A DNA stretch of 64,000 bases from Paenibacillus melissococcoides (GTDB taxonomy: Bacteria; Bacillota; Bacilli; Paenibacillales; Paenibacillaceae). Positions 43,851 to 53,391 of the stretch are shown here, piece by piece. The first letter of the stretch is position 1. Each line of letters starts with the position of its first letter. Under the pieces are notes generated by a model. The model was given only the letters and a program-made list of their open reading frames with translations. It was not told the origin of the DNA and did no database searches. Position numbers and translations under genes: made by a program. The stretch covers positions 446,501 to 510,500 of the forward strand of contig CALYLO010000001.1 of NCBI GenBank assembly GCA_944800085.1. The letters run 5' to 3'.

Positions 43851-44831
43851 TCATCTGCGGGCGGCGTCATACCATATCGGATCCTCAACGGTAATGGCCC
43901 GGTTCCGATCCAGCGGCAGCCCGGTCTCATAGGAGCGGTTGCCGATGGCTGCCGTCAACGCGGCATCGGCCTGGCGCGTGCCGCCGCTGTCGGCGCCCTC
44001 CGTCCTGCGGGCATGCCAATAGTTCTTGACGGCCTTCAGGGCGGCGGCCGCATCCGTCCGGGCGGCATCCCACATCTCCCATACCGTCGTCGCATAGCGC
44101 TCGCCGCTTCCCGTCGGGTCAAGCCATGGCCGGCGGGCAAGATTCATCACGTCGTAAGGCGGCGTCACCTTGCGGTAGACGAACGGATCGAGATGCTTGC
44201 CGGCGAGACGGCGCTTCATGCCGGTCGGATCATGGAATAGCTTCTGCGCGCGAATCATCGCCCGGTACGCATCGTTCCACGAAGTTGGCGCGACGTCCGC
44301 GGCCAGCTTCGGATAATAGGTCCGCGACAGCTCGGACAGATGGCGAATGATGTCAGCGGGCAAGATACTGCCTATATGAATCTCCTTCCATACGGGACTT
44401 TTCCATGAGGGAATGCCTCTCTTTTCCCGCAGCACATGCGTATCCATCAATACTTCGAAGCGCTGATGATCCCATTTCCGGAACCCGGAACGGGAGAACA
44501 CGTACGGGTGCATATTCCGATCCAGCACATGATGAAGCAGGAAGCCGAGCGCGTATAAGCGGCTGTCCTCCCCGGCTATGAGGTCCGGGCTGGCCGCGCG
44601 GATCAGATCGGCAAGGAACGGGCCGCAGTGCTCATTATGCATCGCGCTTCCCAACTCGTTCATGACGCTCGCGGGCTGCCACGGGAAAAATTGATGGTAG
44701 AACAAAAAATCAGGCCCCTGGCAGCCGAGATTGAACAGCCGCCGGCACCGGTCCTCTTCAATGGAACGGCCAAGGCCCGCCGCGGCGAGCGCCTCCTGGC
44801 CGAACAGCAAATGCGTCCACACATTCGGCAT
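43851..44831 (-). CDS. Zinc-dependent phospholipase C-like protein
   Basis: This ~326-residue protein matches the zinc-dependent phospholipase C family (PF00882-like): MPNVWTHLLFGQEAL at the N-terminus (His), LGCQGPDFLFYHQ (Asp), then NELGSAMHN and LGFLLHHVLDRNMHPYVF (the His-rich metal site). There is no signal peptide, so unlike clostridial toxin enzymes it is probably cytoplasmic, and its substrate is unknown. The ATG at 44831 has AAAGGAGA seven bases upstream. The open frame to 45074 overlaps the divergent kinase gene and is rejected. Confidence 0.8.
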   Translation of the reverse strand: MPNVWTHLLFGQEALAAAGLGRSIEEDRCRRLFNLGCQGPDFLFYHQFFPWQPASVMNELGSAMHNEHCGPFLADLIRAASPDLIAGEDSRLYALGFLLHHVLDRNMHPYVFSRSGFRKWDHQRFEVLMDTHVLREKRGIPSWKSPVWKEIHIGSILPADIIRHLSELSRTYYPKLAADVAPTSWNDAYRAMIRAQKLFHDPTGMKRRLAGKHLDPFVYRKVTPPYDVMNLARRPWLDPTGSGERYATTVWEMWDAARTDAAAALKAVKNYWHARRTEGADSGGTRQADAALTAAIGNRSYETGLPLDRNRAITVEDPIWYDAARR

Positions 44832-44905
44832 TGATACGATCTCCTTTGTCAGTTCATCGTTAAGTTCAAGATGACGCTTTCTAGGCAAAGTTGTCAACCT
44901 TTTTG

Positions 44906-44911
44906 TATAAT
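44906..44911 (+). promoter_or_regulatory. -10 element before the YesM-like kinase
   Basis: A perfect TATAAT, preceded at suboptimal distance by TTGTCA (nine bases) and otherwise by AT-poor sequence. A promoter is likely, but its -35 is unclear. Confidence 0.4.
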
Positions 44912-44988
44912 GGAAACCGTTGATATGTTCCGGGGTGCAGAAAAAGGAGGCGGCCTCGCGTACAAGCCTGGAAAAGGAGACGATGCAT

Positions 44989-46734
44989 ATGGGGCGGATC
45001 AGGCCCTTTGTCAGTCTGCAGTCGAAAATATTGCGATTTACCGTCTTGCTCGTCTGTATTCCCATACTCCTCATCGGTCTGTTCTCCTATTGGAAATCAT
45101 CCGAGATCGTCGAGCAAAAAGTGTCTGCATCGGATCTGAATGCCGTGACCCAGGTCGGGTTGAATATTCAGTTCATGACGGATTATGTGCATGATACATC
45201 GCTATTCCTGATTCAATCGGATGAGGTGCGGCGCTTCCTGCTCAGCGGAACCCGGTCGCAGGATAATATCGCCAAAGAGCAGGCGGTTATGGAACGCTTT
45301 TTCCTGCACCTGATCAATATGAAAGATTTCATTCATTCCATCTATTTGCGAGGAGAGAACGGCATGATCTTCTCCACCTCGCCCGAAGCCGTCGGCTTGG
45401 ACGGTCTGATGCTCGACGAGGTGAAGCGGCTGCGGGGGAAGCCGCTCTGGTTCGTGCAGAGGCGGGGCGGGCATGAGACGCTGTCCTTCATTCGCGAGAT
45501 CCGGGATGTGAATAATGTCGGCCGCCGGCTGGGCATGGTTCAGATCAATATCGATCTGCCGTATGTGCGCGAGTTGATGAAGCAGCAGCGCATCGGCACG
45601 CTGGACAACTATTATTTGCTCAATGAAGAGGGTCTCGTGCTCGCCTCGACCGGGGACGCGCCTGTCTACTCCCGGCTCCCGGCGGCGCTCGACTACGATA
45701 ATCAGGCCCAAGGCGGACACGGATACTATACGGTCGCGATGGGCGGTCAACGCTATCTGGTAACGTACGCCGGCATGGGCAAATCGGGATGGCAGATCGT
45801 CCATGCGGTGCCGCTGAATGAAGTGCTCCAGGAGAATAGCGCGATCCCGCAGTTGATGCTGTTGGCGATGGTGATCTCCTTCGTCCTGTGCGTCATTACG
45901 GCGCTTCTGTTCTCCCGCCGCATTATCCGCCCGATTCGGCAGCTCCGGAGCCTGATGCTGAAGGTCGAGCGGGGCCAGTTCCAGGGGCGGGTCGAAATCG
46001 GGAGCAACGACGAGATCACGCAGCTCGGACGCAGCTTCAACCGCATGAACGAGCGGCTGCATCAGATGATCAAGCTCGTCTATGAGGCGGAGCTGAACAA
46101 GAAGGAAGCGGAGCTCAAGGCGTTCCAGGCGCAGATTAACCCGCATTTTCTCTATAATACGCTCGATACGATCTACTGGATGATCCGCATGGAGAAGGCG
46201 TACGACACGGCTCAGCTTGTCGAGGCGCTCTCCAAGCTGTTCCGCCTCAGCCTGAACAGCGGGAAGGAACTGACGACGGTGCGGGATGAAGTGAATCACG
46301 TAACGAATTATATGATTATTCAACGCAAGCGGTATGAGGAACTAATCGATTTCGCGCTGGAGGTCGATGAAGAAGATACACTGAACGGAATGACGGTGAA
46401 GCTTATTTTGCAGCCGTTCGTGGAGAATGCGATTGTGCACGGCATCGAGAAGCTGGGCGAGCCGGGAACGATCCGCGTGCGCATCTTCCGGCGGGACGAG
46501 AAGCTCGTCTTCCGCATCGAGGATACCGGCACCGGGGTCGATATCGCGGAGATGGAACGGCTGATGCGCGAGAGCGGCGGCAATAACCGCGGGTTCGCGA
46601 TCAAGAACGTGAACGACCGCATCCAGCTCTATTATGGTCAGGGGTACGGGGTAACCTTCATGAACAGGAAGGAAGGCGGAACGATCGCAGAGATCATCCA
46701 GCCTTGGCGATACGGGGAGGGCAAGCCAGCATGA
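44989..46734 (+). CDS. YesM-like sensor histidine kinase
   Basis: This ~581-residue membrane kinase of the HPK7/LytS-YesM class has TM1 (~15-37), an extracellular dCache-like sensor domain (~38-290), TM2 (~295-317), HAMP (~318-370), a His_kinase domain with the phospho-accepting His386 in QINPHFLYNTLD, and an HATPase_c domain (PFVENAIVHGIEKLGEPG, EDTGTGVD). It phosphorylates the AraC-type response regulator encoded next. The ATG at 44989 is eight bases after AAAAGGAGA. The stop overlaps the regulator start (ATGA), so both are made in equal amounts. The signal is probably a glycan handled by the downstream genes. Confidence 0.9.
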   Translation: MGRIRPFVSLQSKILRFTVLLVCIPILLIGLFSYWKSSEIVEQKVSASDLNAVTQVGLNIQFMTDYVHDTSLFLIQSDEVRRFLLSGTRSQDNIAKEQAVMERFFLHLINMKDFIHSIYLRGENGMIFSTSPEAVGLDGLMLDEVKRLRGKPLWFVQRRGGHETLSFIREIRDVNNVGRRLGMVQINIDLPYVRELMKQQRIGTLDNYYLLNEEGLVLASTGDAPVYSRLPAALDYDNQAQGGHGYYTVAMGGQRYLVTYAGMGKSGWQIVHAVPLNEVLQENSAIPQLMLLAMVISFVLCVITALLFSRRIIRPIRQLRSLMLKVERGQFQGRVEIGSNDEITQLGRSFNRMNERLHQMIKLVYEAELNKKEAELKAFQAQINPHFLYNTLDTIYWMIRMEKAYDTAQLVEALSKLFRLSLNSGKELTTVRDEVNHVTNYMIIQRKRYEELIDFALEVDEEDTLNGMTVKLILQPFVENAIVHGIEKLGEPGTIRVRIFRRDEKLVFRIEDTGTGVDIAEMERLMRESGGNNRGFAIKNVNDRIQLYYGQGYGVTFMNRKEGGTIAEIIQPWRYGEGKPA

Positions 46735-48347
46735 ACAGGGATAGGATCAAAGTTTTGATCGTTGACGACGAGTTGATTATCCGCAAAGGGATACGAACTT
46801 CAATCGATTGGGAGGAGCTGGGAATCGAGATCGTCGGCGAAGCGAAGAACGGGCAGGAGGCGTTGGCGCTGTCCGGCTGTCTGGAGCCCGACATCGTCAT
46901 GACGGATATCCGGATGCCGGTCATGGACGGACTCGCTTTGGCGGCGGCGCTGCGCGAACGGCAGCCGCATGTCAAGATCATTATCGTATCGGGCTATGAT
47001 GATTTTGATTATGCGCGGCAGGCGCTCAAAATCGGCGTCAGCGAATATTTGACCAAGCCGGTCGGCGCCGAGGAGCTGACGAAGCTGATGCTCAAGCTGG
47101 GCGATCAGATTCATGAGGAGCGGGACCGATCGGATGACGAGCGGAACAAGGGCATGCTGCTGCGGGAGAGCCTGCCGTTCATCCAGAGCAAATGGCTGCT
47201 CCGGCTCCTGCAGGGAGAGGCGAAGCTCGATCAGGAGCTGCTGGACCGGGCGCGCCAGCTTCACATTACGCTCGAAGGCCCGGAATATGCCGTCGCCGTC
47301 GTCGATATTGACGATTATTTGCTCTTGATGGGGCAGGCGTCCGACCGGGAGAAGGAGCTGCTGATGTTCGCGCTATATAATGTAGCGGACGAGCTGCTGA
47401 CGGAACGGTACCCGAGCGCCCTCTGCCAAATGGATGAAAGCTCGATCGCGATTCTGCTCAACGTCAACAGGAAGAACAGGCACCGGATTCTATCCGTGTG
47501 CGGGGAACTGAGCGACTCCATCCGCCGCTTCGTCAAAGTATCCGTCACCATCGGCGTCGGAAGCGTCGTTCCTGCGCTCCATCAAGTGAACGAGAGCATG
47601 AACGAAGCGCTTAGCGCCCTGTCGGGCAAGGCGTATCGCGGCAAAGGGCAGGTTATCCTCTTCCAGCCGGAGAAGCATGGGGACAAGGATGAACCGGTAT
47701 TTGTCTCCGCCAAGGAGGAAGCCGAGCTGCTTCAATGCCTGACGGCGTTGGATACCGCCGGCATACAGGAACGGCTCGACACCTGGTTCCGGCATTTTGC
47801 GGAAGCGGGCGCATCCTATCCGCATGTCCGGTCGCTGTGCGTGAAGCTGATCGTGCTGGCGACGAATCATGTGGAGCAGATGGGGGTGCGGCGCAGCGAG
47901 CTGGAGCCGGCGCTGCTGCGGCCGTACGAGGAGGTTCACAAGTACGAGACGATCTTCGATCTGCGAAGCTGGGTCAGCCGCATCTTCGATTCCTTCATCG
48001 ATCATCTTACCCGTCACAAGACCGGGCGCTACCGCAATATCGTCGCGGTGGCGATCCAGTATATGCAGGAGCATTATGCCCAGGATCTGAAGCTGGAGGA
48101 CGTGGCGGGCCAAGTGTACGTCACCCCGAATTATTTCAGCCGCGTCTTCAAGGAAGAGACCGGGGAGCATTTCTCGGAATGGTTGAACAAGCTCCGGGTC
48201 GAGAAGGCGAAGCAGCTGCTGAAGGATGTCGGGCTCAAGGTATACGAGGTCGCCGAGCGGGTAGGCTATAATGACTATAAATATTTCGCGCATATCTTCA
48301 AAAAATATACCGGCATCACTCCGAAGCAGTACCGCAATGAATTGTAG
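46731..48347 (+). CDS. YesN-like AraC-type response regulator
   Basis: This 538-residue protein has a receiver domain (1-~120; acidic pair in IVDDEL, phospho-acceptor Asp59 in PDIVMTDIRMPVMDG, Lys in YLTKPVGAEEL), a ~300-residue central region, and a C-terminal AraC HTH pair (~440-538: LKLEDVAGQVYVTPNYFSRV, then VAERVGYNDYKYFAHIFKKY and GITPKQYRNEL). It should activate the binding-protein/permease genes 250 bases downstream. It overlaps the kinase gene by four bases and is followed by a terminator, so the transport genes have a separate promoter. Confidence 0.92.
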   Translation: MNRDRIKVLIVDDELIIRKGIRTSIDWEELGIEIVGEAKNGQEALALSGCLEPDIVMTDIRMPVMDGLALAAALRERQPHVKIIIVSGYDDFDYARQALKIGVSEYLTKPVGAEELTKLMLKLGDQIHEERDRSDDERNKGMLLRESLPFIQSKWLLRLLQGEAKLDQELLDRARQLHITLEGPEYAVAVVDIDDYLLLMGQASDREKELLMFALYNVADELLTERYPSALCQMDESSIAILLNVNRKNRHRILSVCGELSDSIRRFVKVSVTIGVGSVVPALHQVNESMNEALSALSGKAYRGKGQVILFQPEKHGDKDEPVFVSAKEEAELLQCLTALDTAGIQERLDTWFRHFAEAGASYPHVRSLCVKLIVLATNHVEQMGVRRSELEPALLRPYEEVHKYETIFDLRSWVSRIFDSFIDHLTRHKTGRYRNIVAVAIQYMQEHYAQDLKLEDVAGQVYVTPNYFSRVFKEETGEHFSEWLNKLRVEKAKQLLKDVGLKVYEVAERVGYNDYKYFAHIFKKYTGITPKQYRNEL

Positions 48348-48383
48348 CGGCAGGAGAAATGATGCAGCCGATAGGACAGAATA

Positions 48384-48428
48384 CAATAAGGCAAGGCTGG
48401 CGGCGGCGCCGGCTTTGCCTTATTTTTG
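48384..48428 (+). terminator. Terminator of the kinase/regulator operon
   Basis: A 13-bp stem with one mismatch (AATAAGGCAAGGC with GGCTTTGCCTTATT) and a GC-rich loop are followed by TTTTTG. Confidence 0.8.
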
Positions 48429-48595
48429 TCTTCCGGTGGGCTCCTCGGCCGCGATTCCGCAGGAGACGGGAAGAAGGTTAAAAAATCGGATAATTTGATA
48501 TAATCCTCTACTTACGATCCGGGTCCGATTACCTATACTTAAGATGTAAACGGTCGCACACATAATGATTGCACAACTTAAAGGGGTGTACACAA

Positions 48596-49924
48596 ATGAA
48601 AAAAGGCATCAAACGTTGGACCTCCATTCTGCTGATCAGCTGTCTGGCGGTAGCGGTAGCCGGCTGCGGCTCGTCCAAGCCGGCTGCGGAGACGGGCAAG
48701 GACGCAGGTCCGTCCGATCCGATTACGTTCATGCACATGTTCGATAAGAACGCCGAAGGCGGAGGGCTCCATCAAGCGGAGCTGCTCGACAAGTTCACGG
48801 CGGAGAATCCGGACATTCAGCTGGATCAAGAGATTCAGTCGCATGACAACTACGAGACGAAGATCAAGACGCTGGCCGCTGCCAACGAGCTTCCGGACGT
48901 GTTCTTGATGAAGAGCTCGATGGTCACGACCTTCGTCGAGAACGGACTGGTAAGACCGGTTGACGATCTGTTGGATAAAGATCCGGATTGGAAGAACGGC
49001 TTCGTAGACGGCGCGCTGGATACGTACCAAGTCGACGGACAAACATACGGCATTCAATTCTCGGGCGGACCGACCCATGTTATTTTTTACAACAAAGATT
49101 TGGTTGCCAAAGCCGGCTTCTCCGAATTCCCGAAAACATGGGATGACTTCCTGAAGCTGATCGATAACCTGAAAGCTCAGAACATTACGCCGATTGCCTT
49201 CGGCAACAAAGGCAAATGGCTGGCGAACTCCAGCTACATGTCGACGCTGGGCGACCGCTTCACCGGAACGCAATGGTTCGAGAGCCTCGCGAACCACAAG
49301 GGCGCCAAGTTCACTGACCAGGAGTTCGTGCAAGCGTTGGAATTGTTCCAGGATCTGGCCAAGCGCGGCGCGTTCAAAAACGACATGAACTCGATCGACA
49401 ACAACCAGATGAAGACGCTCTACTATAACGGCAAGGCGGCAATGTTCATCGAAGGCGCCTGGGCGAGCAACGCGGTGGAGACCGGCGGCCCGCAAGAGAT
49501 TCTGGACAAGACGGAATTGGCTGTCTTCCCGGCAATCGACGGCGCCAAAGGCGACCAGAACGGCGTATCCGGCGGCGGCGGATGGGCCTATGCCATCAAT
49601 GCCAACATCGACGAGTCGAAGCTCGACGATATCGCCAAGCTGATGAAAACCCTGTCCGACAAGGAAGCGGCCAAAGTCATTCTGAAATACGGCGACATTC
49701 CGTCCAGCAAAGTGGACAACATCAACGAGCTTGATCTGTCCCCGCTCACCAAAAAAATGGTGAAGCTGCTTGAAACGACGAAATATGTTCCTATCTACGA
49801 TTCCCGTCTCTCCCCAGGTCTGACGGAAGCGATGAACTCCGCGATGCAGGAAATGCTCATCGGGCAGCTGACGCCGGAAAAAGCGGCCGAAGTGATGCAA
49901 AAGGAATACGAGAACGAAATGTAA
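48596..49924 (+). CDS. Sugar ABC transporter substrate-binding lipoprotein
   Basis: This ~442-residue CUT1-type extracellular binding protein has a lipoprotein signal with lipobox AVAVAGC (Cys ~23), so it is tethered to the membrane. The body is SBP_bac_1-like (ITFMHMFDKNAEGGGLHQAE, FSGGPTHVIFYNKDL, KAAMFIEGAWASNAV). The ATG at 48596 follows AAAGGGGTG. A TATAAT at 48499-48504 could be its promoter. Regulation by the adjacent YesM/YesN pair is likely. With the two permeases, sulfatase and GH125 enzyme that follow, the cargo is probably a mannose-containing oligosaccharide (inference). No ATPase gene is present, as usual for CUT1 systems sharing MsmX. Confidence 0.92.
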   Translation: MKKGIKRWTSILLISCLAVAVAGCGSSKPAAETGKDAGPSDPITFMHMFDKNAEGGGLHQAELLDKFTAENPDIQLDQEIQSHDNYETKIKTLAAANELPDVFLMKSSMVTTFVENGLVRPVDDLLDKDPDWKNGFVDGALDTYQVDGQTYGIQFSGGPTHVIFYNKDLVAKAGFSEFPKTWDDFLKLIDNLKAQNITPIAFGNKGKWLANSSYMSTLGDRFTGTQWFESLANHKGAKFTDQEFVQALELFQDLAKRGAFKNDMNSIDNNQMKTLYYNGKAAMFIEGAWASNAVETGGPQEILDKTELAVFPAIDGAKGDQNGVSGGGGWAYAINANIDESKLDDIAKLMKTLSDKEAAKVILKYGDIPSSKVDNINELDLSPLTKKMVKLLETTKYVPIYDSRLSPGLTEAMNSAMQEMLIGQLTPEKAAEVMQKEYENEM

Positions 49925-50002
49925 TCCCGGCTTGGAAGACAAGCTGGCTCATAACAAAGATCCGAACAAGATACAAAGATAGAGATGCAGCAGTCGGATA
50001 GT

Positions 50003-50056
50003 AGACGGACGGACCCTTCTCCTGAACGCCATGTTCGGGAGGAGTCTGTCTTGTCT
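50003..50056 (+). promoter_or_regulatory. Intercistronic hairpin between binding-protein and permease genes
   Basis: An imperfect ~12-bp stem (around 50017-50027 with 50032-50044, several G-T pairs) extends further with mismatches and has a short loop but no T run. Such hairpins commonly stabilise or partly terminate transcripts so that binding protein exceeds permease. Confidence 0.45.
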
Positions 50057-50093
50057 GCCGTTCTGCATATGCAAAAGAGAGGAGAGAGCCGTG

Positions 50094-50978
50094 ATGAATA
50101 ACTCCGCGATTCGGCCCAAGCGCTGGACATTTTTCGCCTATTTGCTGCCGAGCGTGCTGCTGTACGCATTCATGGTCCTTGTTCCGTTGGTGCTCGCCTT
50201 GCGGTACAGCTTCTATAAATGGTCGGGCGGACCGAAGATGGAATGGATCGGGCTCCGGAACTATGAGGTGCTTCTTCAAGATGCGAAATTTTGGGGCGCT
50301 TTTCTCAACAACTTAATTATTGTCGGCTTCAGTGTCGTCGGCCAGATCGGGATCGCGTTCATCATCGCGGTATTCCTGTTGAACAAATGGGTGAAGTGGC
50401 GCGAATTCCACCGGACCGTCATCTTTATCCCGGTCGTCCTGTCCTCGGTCGTCATCGGGTTCCTGTGGTCGATGATCTTCAACAATGACGCGGGACTGCT
50501 GAACTGGCTGCTGACTTCTCTGGGGCTCGAATCCTGGATCAAGCCTTGGCTGGACGATCCGAACGTCGTCATGTACTCCGTAACAGCACCGATTGTGTGG
50601 CAATATATCGGTTTCTACCTGATTATATTTATGGCTTCGATGCAAAGCATCAACGGGGAAGTGTACGAGATGGCGGAGATCGATGGAGCCACCGGCTTCA
50701 AGAAGACGATGTACATTACGCTGCCCCTGCTGAAGGATACGATGAAAATTGCCGTGATGCTCTGTATTGCGGGGAACATGAAGGCGTTCGACAGCATCTT
50801 CGTCATGACGGGAGGCGGACCGGGCAATTCCTCCACGGTCATGGCGCAATATGCATATGACACGTCGTTCAAAGCGTTCAAGCTTGGATACGGCAGTGCG
50901 ATCTCCATCGGCATAATGGTGCTCAGCGTCTTCCTTATCCTGTTGAGCCGTCTGATTGGAGGGAAGAACAATGACTAA
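50094..50978 (+). CDS. Sugar ABC transporter permease (MalF-type)
   Basis: This ~294-residue permease has six membrane helices. The conserved EAA-like loop that docks the ATPase is EVYEMAEIDGATGFKKTMYITLPLL. The N-terminal segment FFAYLLPSVLLYAFMVLVP is typical of CUT1 MalF-class partners. GAGGAGAG precedes the ATG at 50094. The 3' end overlaps the next gene by eight bases. It pairs with the following permease and the upstream binding protein. Confidence 0.93.
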   Translation: MNNSAIRPKRWTFFAYLLPSVLLYAFMVLVPLVLALRYSFYKWSGGPKMEWIGLRNYEVLLQDAKFWGAFLNNLIIVGFSVVGQIGIAFIIAVFLLNKWVKWREFHRTVIFIPVVLSSVVIGFLWSMIFNNDAGLLNWLLTSLGLESWIKPWLDDPNVVMYSVTAPIVWQYIGFYLIIFMASMQSINGEVYEMAEIDGATGFKKTMYITLPLLKDTMKIAVMLCIAGNMKAFDSIFVMTGGGPGNSSTVMAQYAYDTSFKAFKLGYGSAISIGIMVLSVFLILLSRLIGGKNND

Positions 50979-51804
50979 AACGATGCGGTTCATTCCGCGG
51001 TTCCTGATCAACCTGTTCCTGTGGATCATGTCGTTGTCCTGCATATTCCCGGTCATCTGGATGATCTATTCCTCGCTGAAAACCCAGCAGGAATTCAATC
51101 TGAATATTATTTCATTGCCAACGTCGCTCAATTTCCAGAACTATGTTGACGCCTTCCGCATCGGGAAAATGGATACGTATTTCGTGAACAGCGTATTCGT
51201 CACGGTGCTGACGGTCATCTTCACGGTCGTCCTGAGCTTCCTGGCCGCTTATATTTTGGCCCGCTTCGATTTCCCGGGGCGCAATCTGGTCTACTTCATG
51301 TTCCTGGCAGGGATGCTCATTCCGATTCACGGGCTGCTTATCCCGGTATTCGTCGAGTTCAAGACGCTGGGGCTGCTCGATCAGCGGATAACGCTCGTGC
51401 TGCCGTATGTCGCCTTCAACCTGTCGATGGGGATATTCCTGTTCGAGAACTTCATCAAATCGGTTCCGCTCGAGGTCGAGGAAGCGGCGGCGATTGACGG
51501 AAGCAGCACGACGCGGCGCGTGCTTACGATCGTGCTTCCGATGTGTCTTCCGGTCATCTCGACGGCCATCATTTTGTATTTCCTGGGCGCCTGGAACGAA
51601 TTCCCGTTCGCGCTCGTGCTGATTAAGAGCCCGGAGCTGCGGACGCTGCCGGTCGGCCTGACGAATTTCAACGGACAGTTCACCGTGAACTATCCGCAGA
51701 TGATGGCGGCGATGGTCATCGTCGTATTGCCGGTCATTTTGACTTATCTCGCATTCTATAAGAAAATTATGCAAGGAATGACGGCGGGGGCCGTCAAAGG
51801 CTGA
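50971..51804 (+). CDS. Sugar ABC transporter permease (MalG-type)
   Basis: This 277-residue permease has six membrane helices. The EAA loop EVEEAAAIDGSSTTRRVLTIVLPMC and the C-terminus (KIMQGMTAGAVKG) are characteristic of the MalG class. The ATG at 50971 follows GGAGGG and overlaps the previous stop. A 44-base gap leads to the sulfatase gene in the same direction, so one operon is likely. Confidence 0.93.
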   Translation: MTKTMRFIPRFLINLFLWIMSLSCIFPVIWMIYSSLKTQQEFNLNIISLPTSLNFQNYVDAFRIGKMDTYFVNSVFVTVLTVIFTVVLSFLAAYILARFDFPGRNLVYFMFLAGMLIPIHGLLIPVFVEFKTLGLLDQRITLVLPYVAFNLSMGIFLFENFIKSVPLEVEEAAAIDGSSTTRRVLTIVLPMCLPVISTAIILYFLGAWNEFPFALVLIKSPELRTLPVGLTNFNGQFTVNYPQMMAAMVIVVLPVILTYLAFYKKIMQGMTAGAVKG

Positions 51805-51848
51805 CGGCTCCCGTCTATCGAACATAATGAGCAGACAGGGGCGGATGA

Positions 51849-53231
51849 ATGATGGACAAGCATTCCGCGCGGCGGCCGAATGTGATCGTGCTCGTCGCCG
51901 ATGACCACCGGTATGAGTCGATTCGGGCGCATGGCAATCCCGAGGTGATGACTCCGACGCTGGACCGATTGGCCGAGAGCGGTGTCAGCTTCCAGAGCAC
52001 GAACATCATCGGCGGGATGGACGGGGCGGTATGCTCGCCATGCCGGGCCTGCCTGAACACCGGCTCCTCGATATTCGGGGCGACGGTGAAGCAGGACTTG
52101 GGTGACACGGTGGAGAAGATGACGCTGTCTCCGGAGAAGCGCACCTTGGGCGAGACGTTCCGACGGCACGGCTATTATGCGTATGCGGTCGGGAAATGGC
52201 ATAACGACACCGCCAGCTTCAACCGCAGCTTTGCCGGCGGCAACCGCATTTTCTTCGGCGGAATGAGCCATCATCGCGAGGTCCCTGTCTATGCCTATGA
52301 TCCGACGGGAACGTATTCCTCCTCCCAACGCACCGTCGAGAGCACGTTCTCGACCGAGCTGTTCACGGATGAAGCGGAGGCGTTCATCCGAAGATATGAC
52401 CGGGAGGAACCGTTTTTCCTCTATGTGGCCCATACCTCTCCTCATGATCCGCGGACGGCGCCCGAGCCGTACGCGTCGCAGTATGAGGGCGACCGCGTCG
52501 CCGTGCCCGGCAATTTTTTGCCGGAGCATCCTTTTGACAACGGAGAGATGCATATCCGCGATGAGGGGCTCGCGGGCCGGCCGCGCACGAAGGAAGAGGT
52601 TCGGCGCCATATCGCCGATTATTACGTGATGATCACCCATATGGATGCGCAGATGGGACGGCTGATGCAGGCGCTGGAGGAGACCGGGCGAATGGACGAC
52701 ACGATCGTCGTCTATACGTCTGACCACGGGCTCGCCGTCGGGCAGCATGGCTTGATGGGCAAGCAGAATCTGTATGAGCACAGCATCCGCATCCCGTGGA
52801 TGGTGGCCGGGCCTGGCGTGCCGGCCAAGGGGCTGATCGGCGGACAAGTGTATCAGATGGACATTTATCCGACCTTATGCGAGTTGGCCGGCATTCCTGT
52901 TCCGGCATCCGTGGAAGGGCGCAGCATGGCGGACCTGATGCGCGGCGAAGCCGGCGCGGAACGGAGCACTGTCTATGCGCTGTACAAGGACACGCAGCGG
53001 ATGGTGAAGGACGGCCGCTACAAGCTCATTCGCTACCGGAAGTCCGGCGTTACCGGCGAAGGTGCGGACATGGCGCAGCTGTTCGACCTGCTCGAAGATC
53101 CCGGGGAGCTGCGCAATCTGGCGCAGGAACCGGAGATGCGGCAGCATATTCGCCGTCTGGACGAGGCGATGCAGGCATGGATGAGACAGGTCGGCGACCC
53201 GTACGCGGACTCCTTTGCGATAAGCGGATGA
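51849..53231 (+). CDS. Sulfatase (type I, formylglycine-dependent)
   Basis: This 460-residue alkaline-phosphatase-superfamily sulfatase has N-terminal metal ligands in NVIVLVADDHRYESI, the formylglycine signature CSPCRACLNTG with Cys62 as the residue to be converted, and a second metal/His set in TSDHGLAVGQHGLMGKQ. There is no signal peptide, so it acts inside the cell after uptake. It should remove sulfate esters from imported saccharides and needs a formylglycine-generating enzyme encoded elsewhere (or an anSME). ATG 51849 and ATG 51852 are both possible starts. Its place between ABC permeases and a mannosidase suggests a sulfated mannose-containing glycan. Confidence 0.92.
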   Translation: MMDKHSARRPNVIVLVADDHRYESIRAHGNPEVMTPTLDRLAESGVSFQSTNIIGGMDGAVCSPCRACLNTGSSIFGATVKQDLGDTVEKMTLSPEKRTLGETFRRHGYYAYAVGKWHNDTASFNRSFAGGNRIFFGGMSHHREVPVYAYDPTGTYSSSQRTVESTFSTELFTDEAEAFIRRYDREEPFFLYVAHTSPHDPRTAPEPYASQYEGDRVAVPGNFLPEHPFDNGEMHIRDEGLAGRPRTKEEVRRHIADYYVMITHMDAQMGRLMQALEETGRMDDTIVVYTSDHGLAVGQHGLMGKQNLYEHSIRIPWMVAGPGVPAKGLIGGQVYQMDIYPTLCELAGIPVPASVEGRSMADLMRGEAGAERSTVYALYKDTQRMVKDGRYKLIRYRKSGVTGEGADMAQLFDLLEDPGELRNLAQEPEMRQHIRRLDEAMQAWMRQVGDPYADSFAISG

Positions 53232-53391
53232 AGTTCCGGAGCAGAGGGTAGCGGTAACCCGCGTTTGCATGTAAACTAAGAAGAGCCGCGGGCAGGACAA
53301 GGCAGAGGGACGGATTCGCTTGTCCCGCTGTCCATGCCGGCGCATATCATCCCATATATACATCAAGTGGAACAGGTGGAGGATACCCAAG

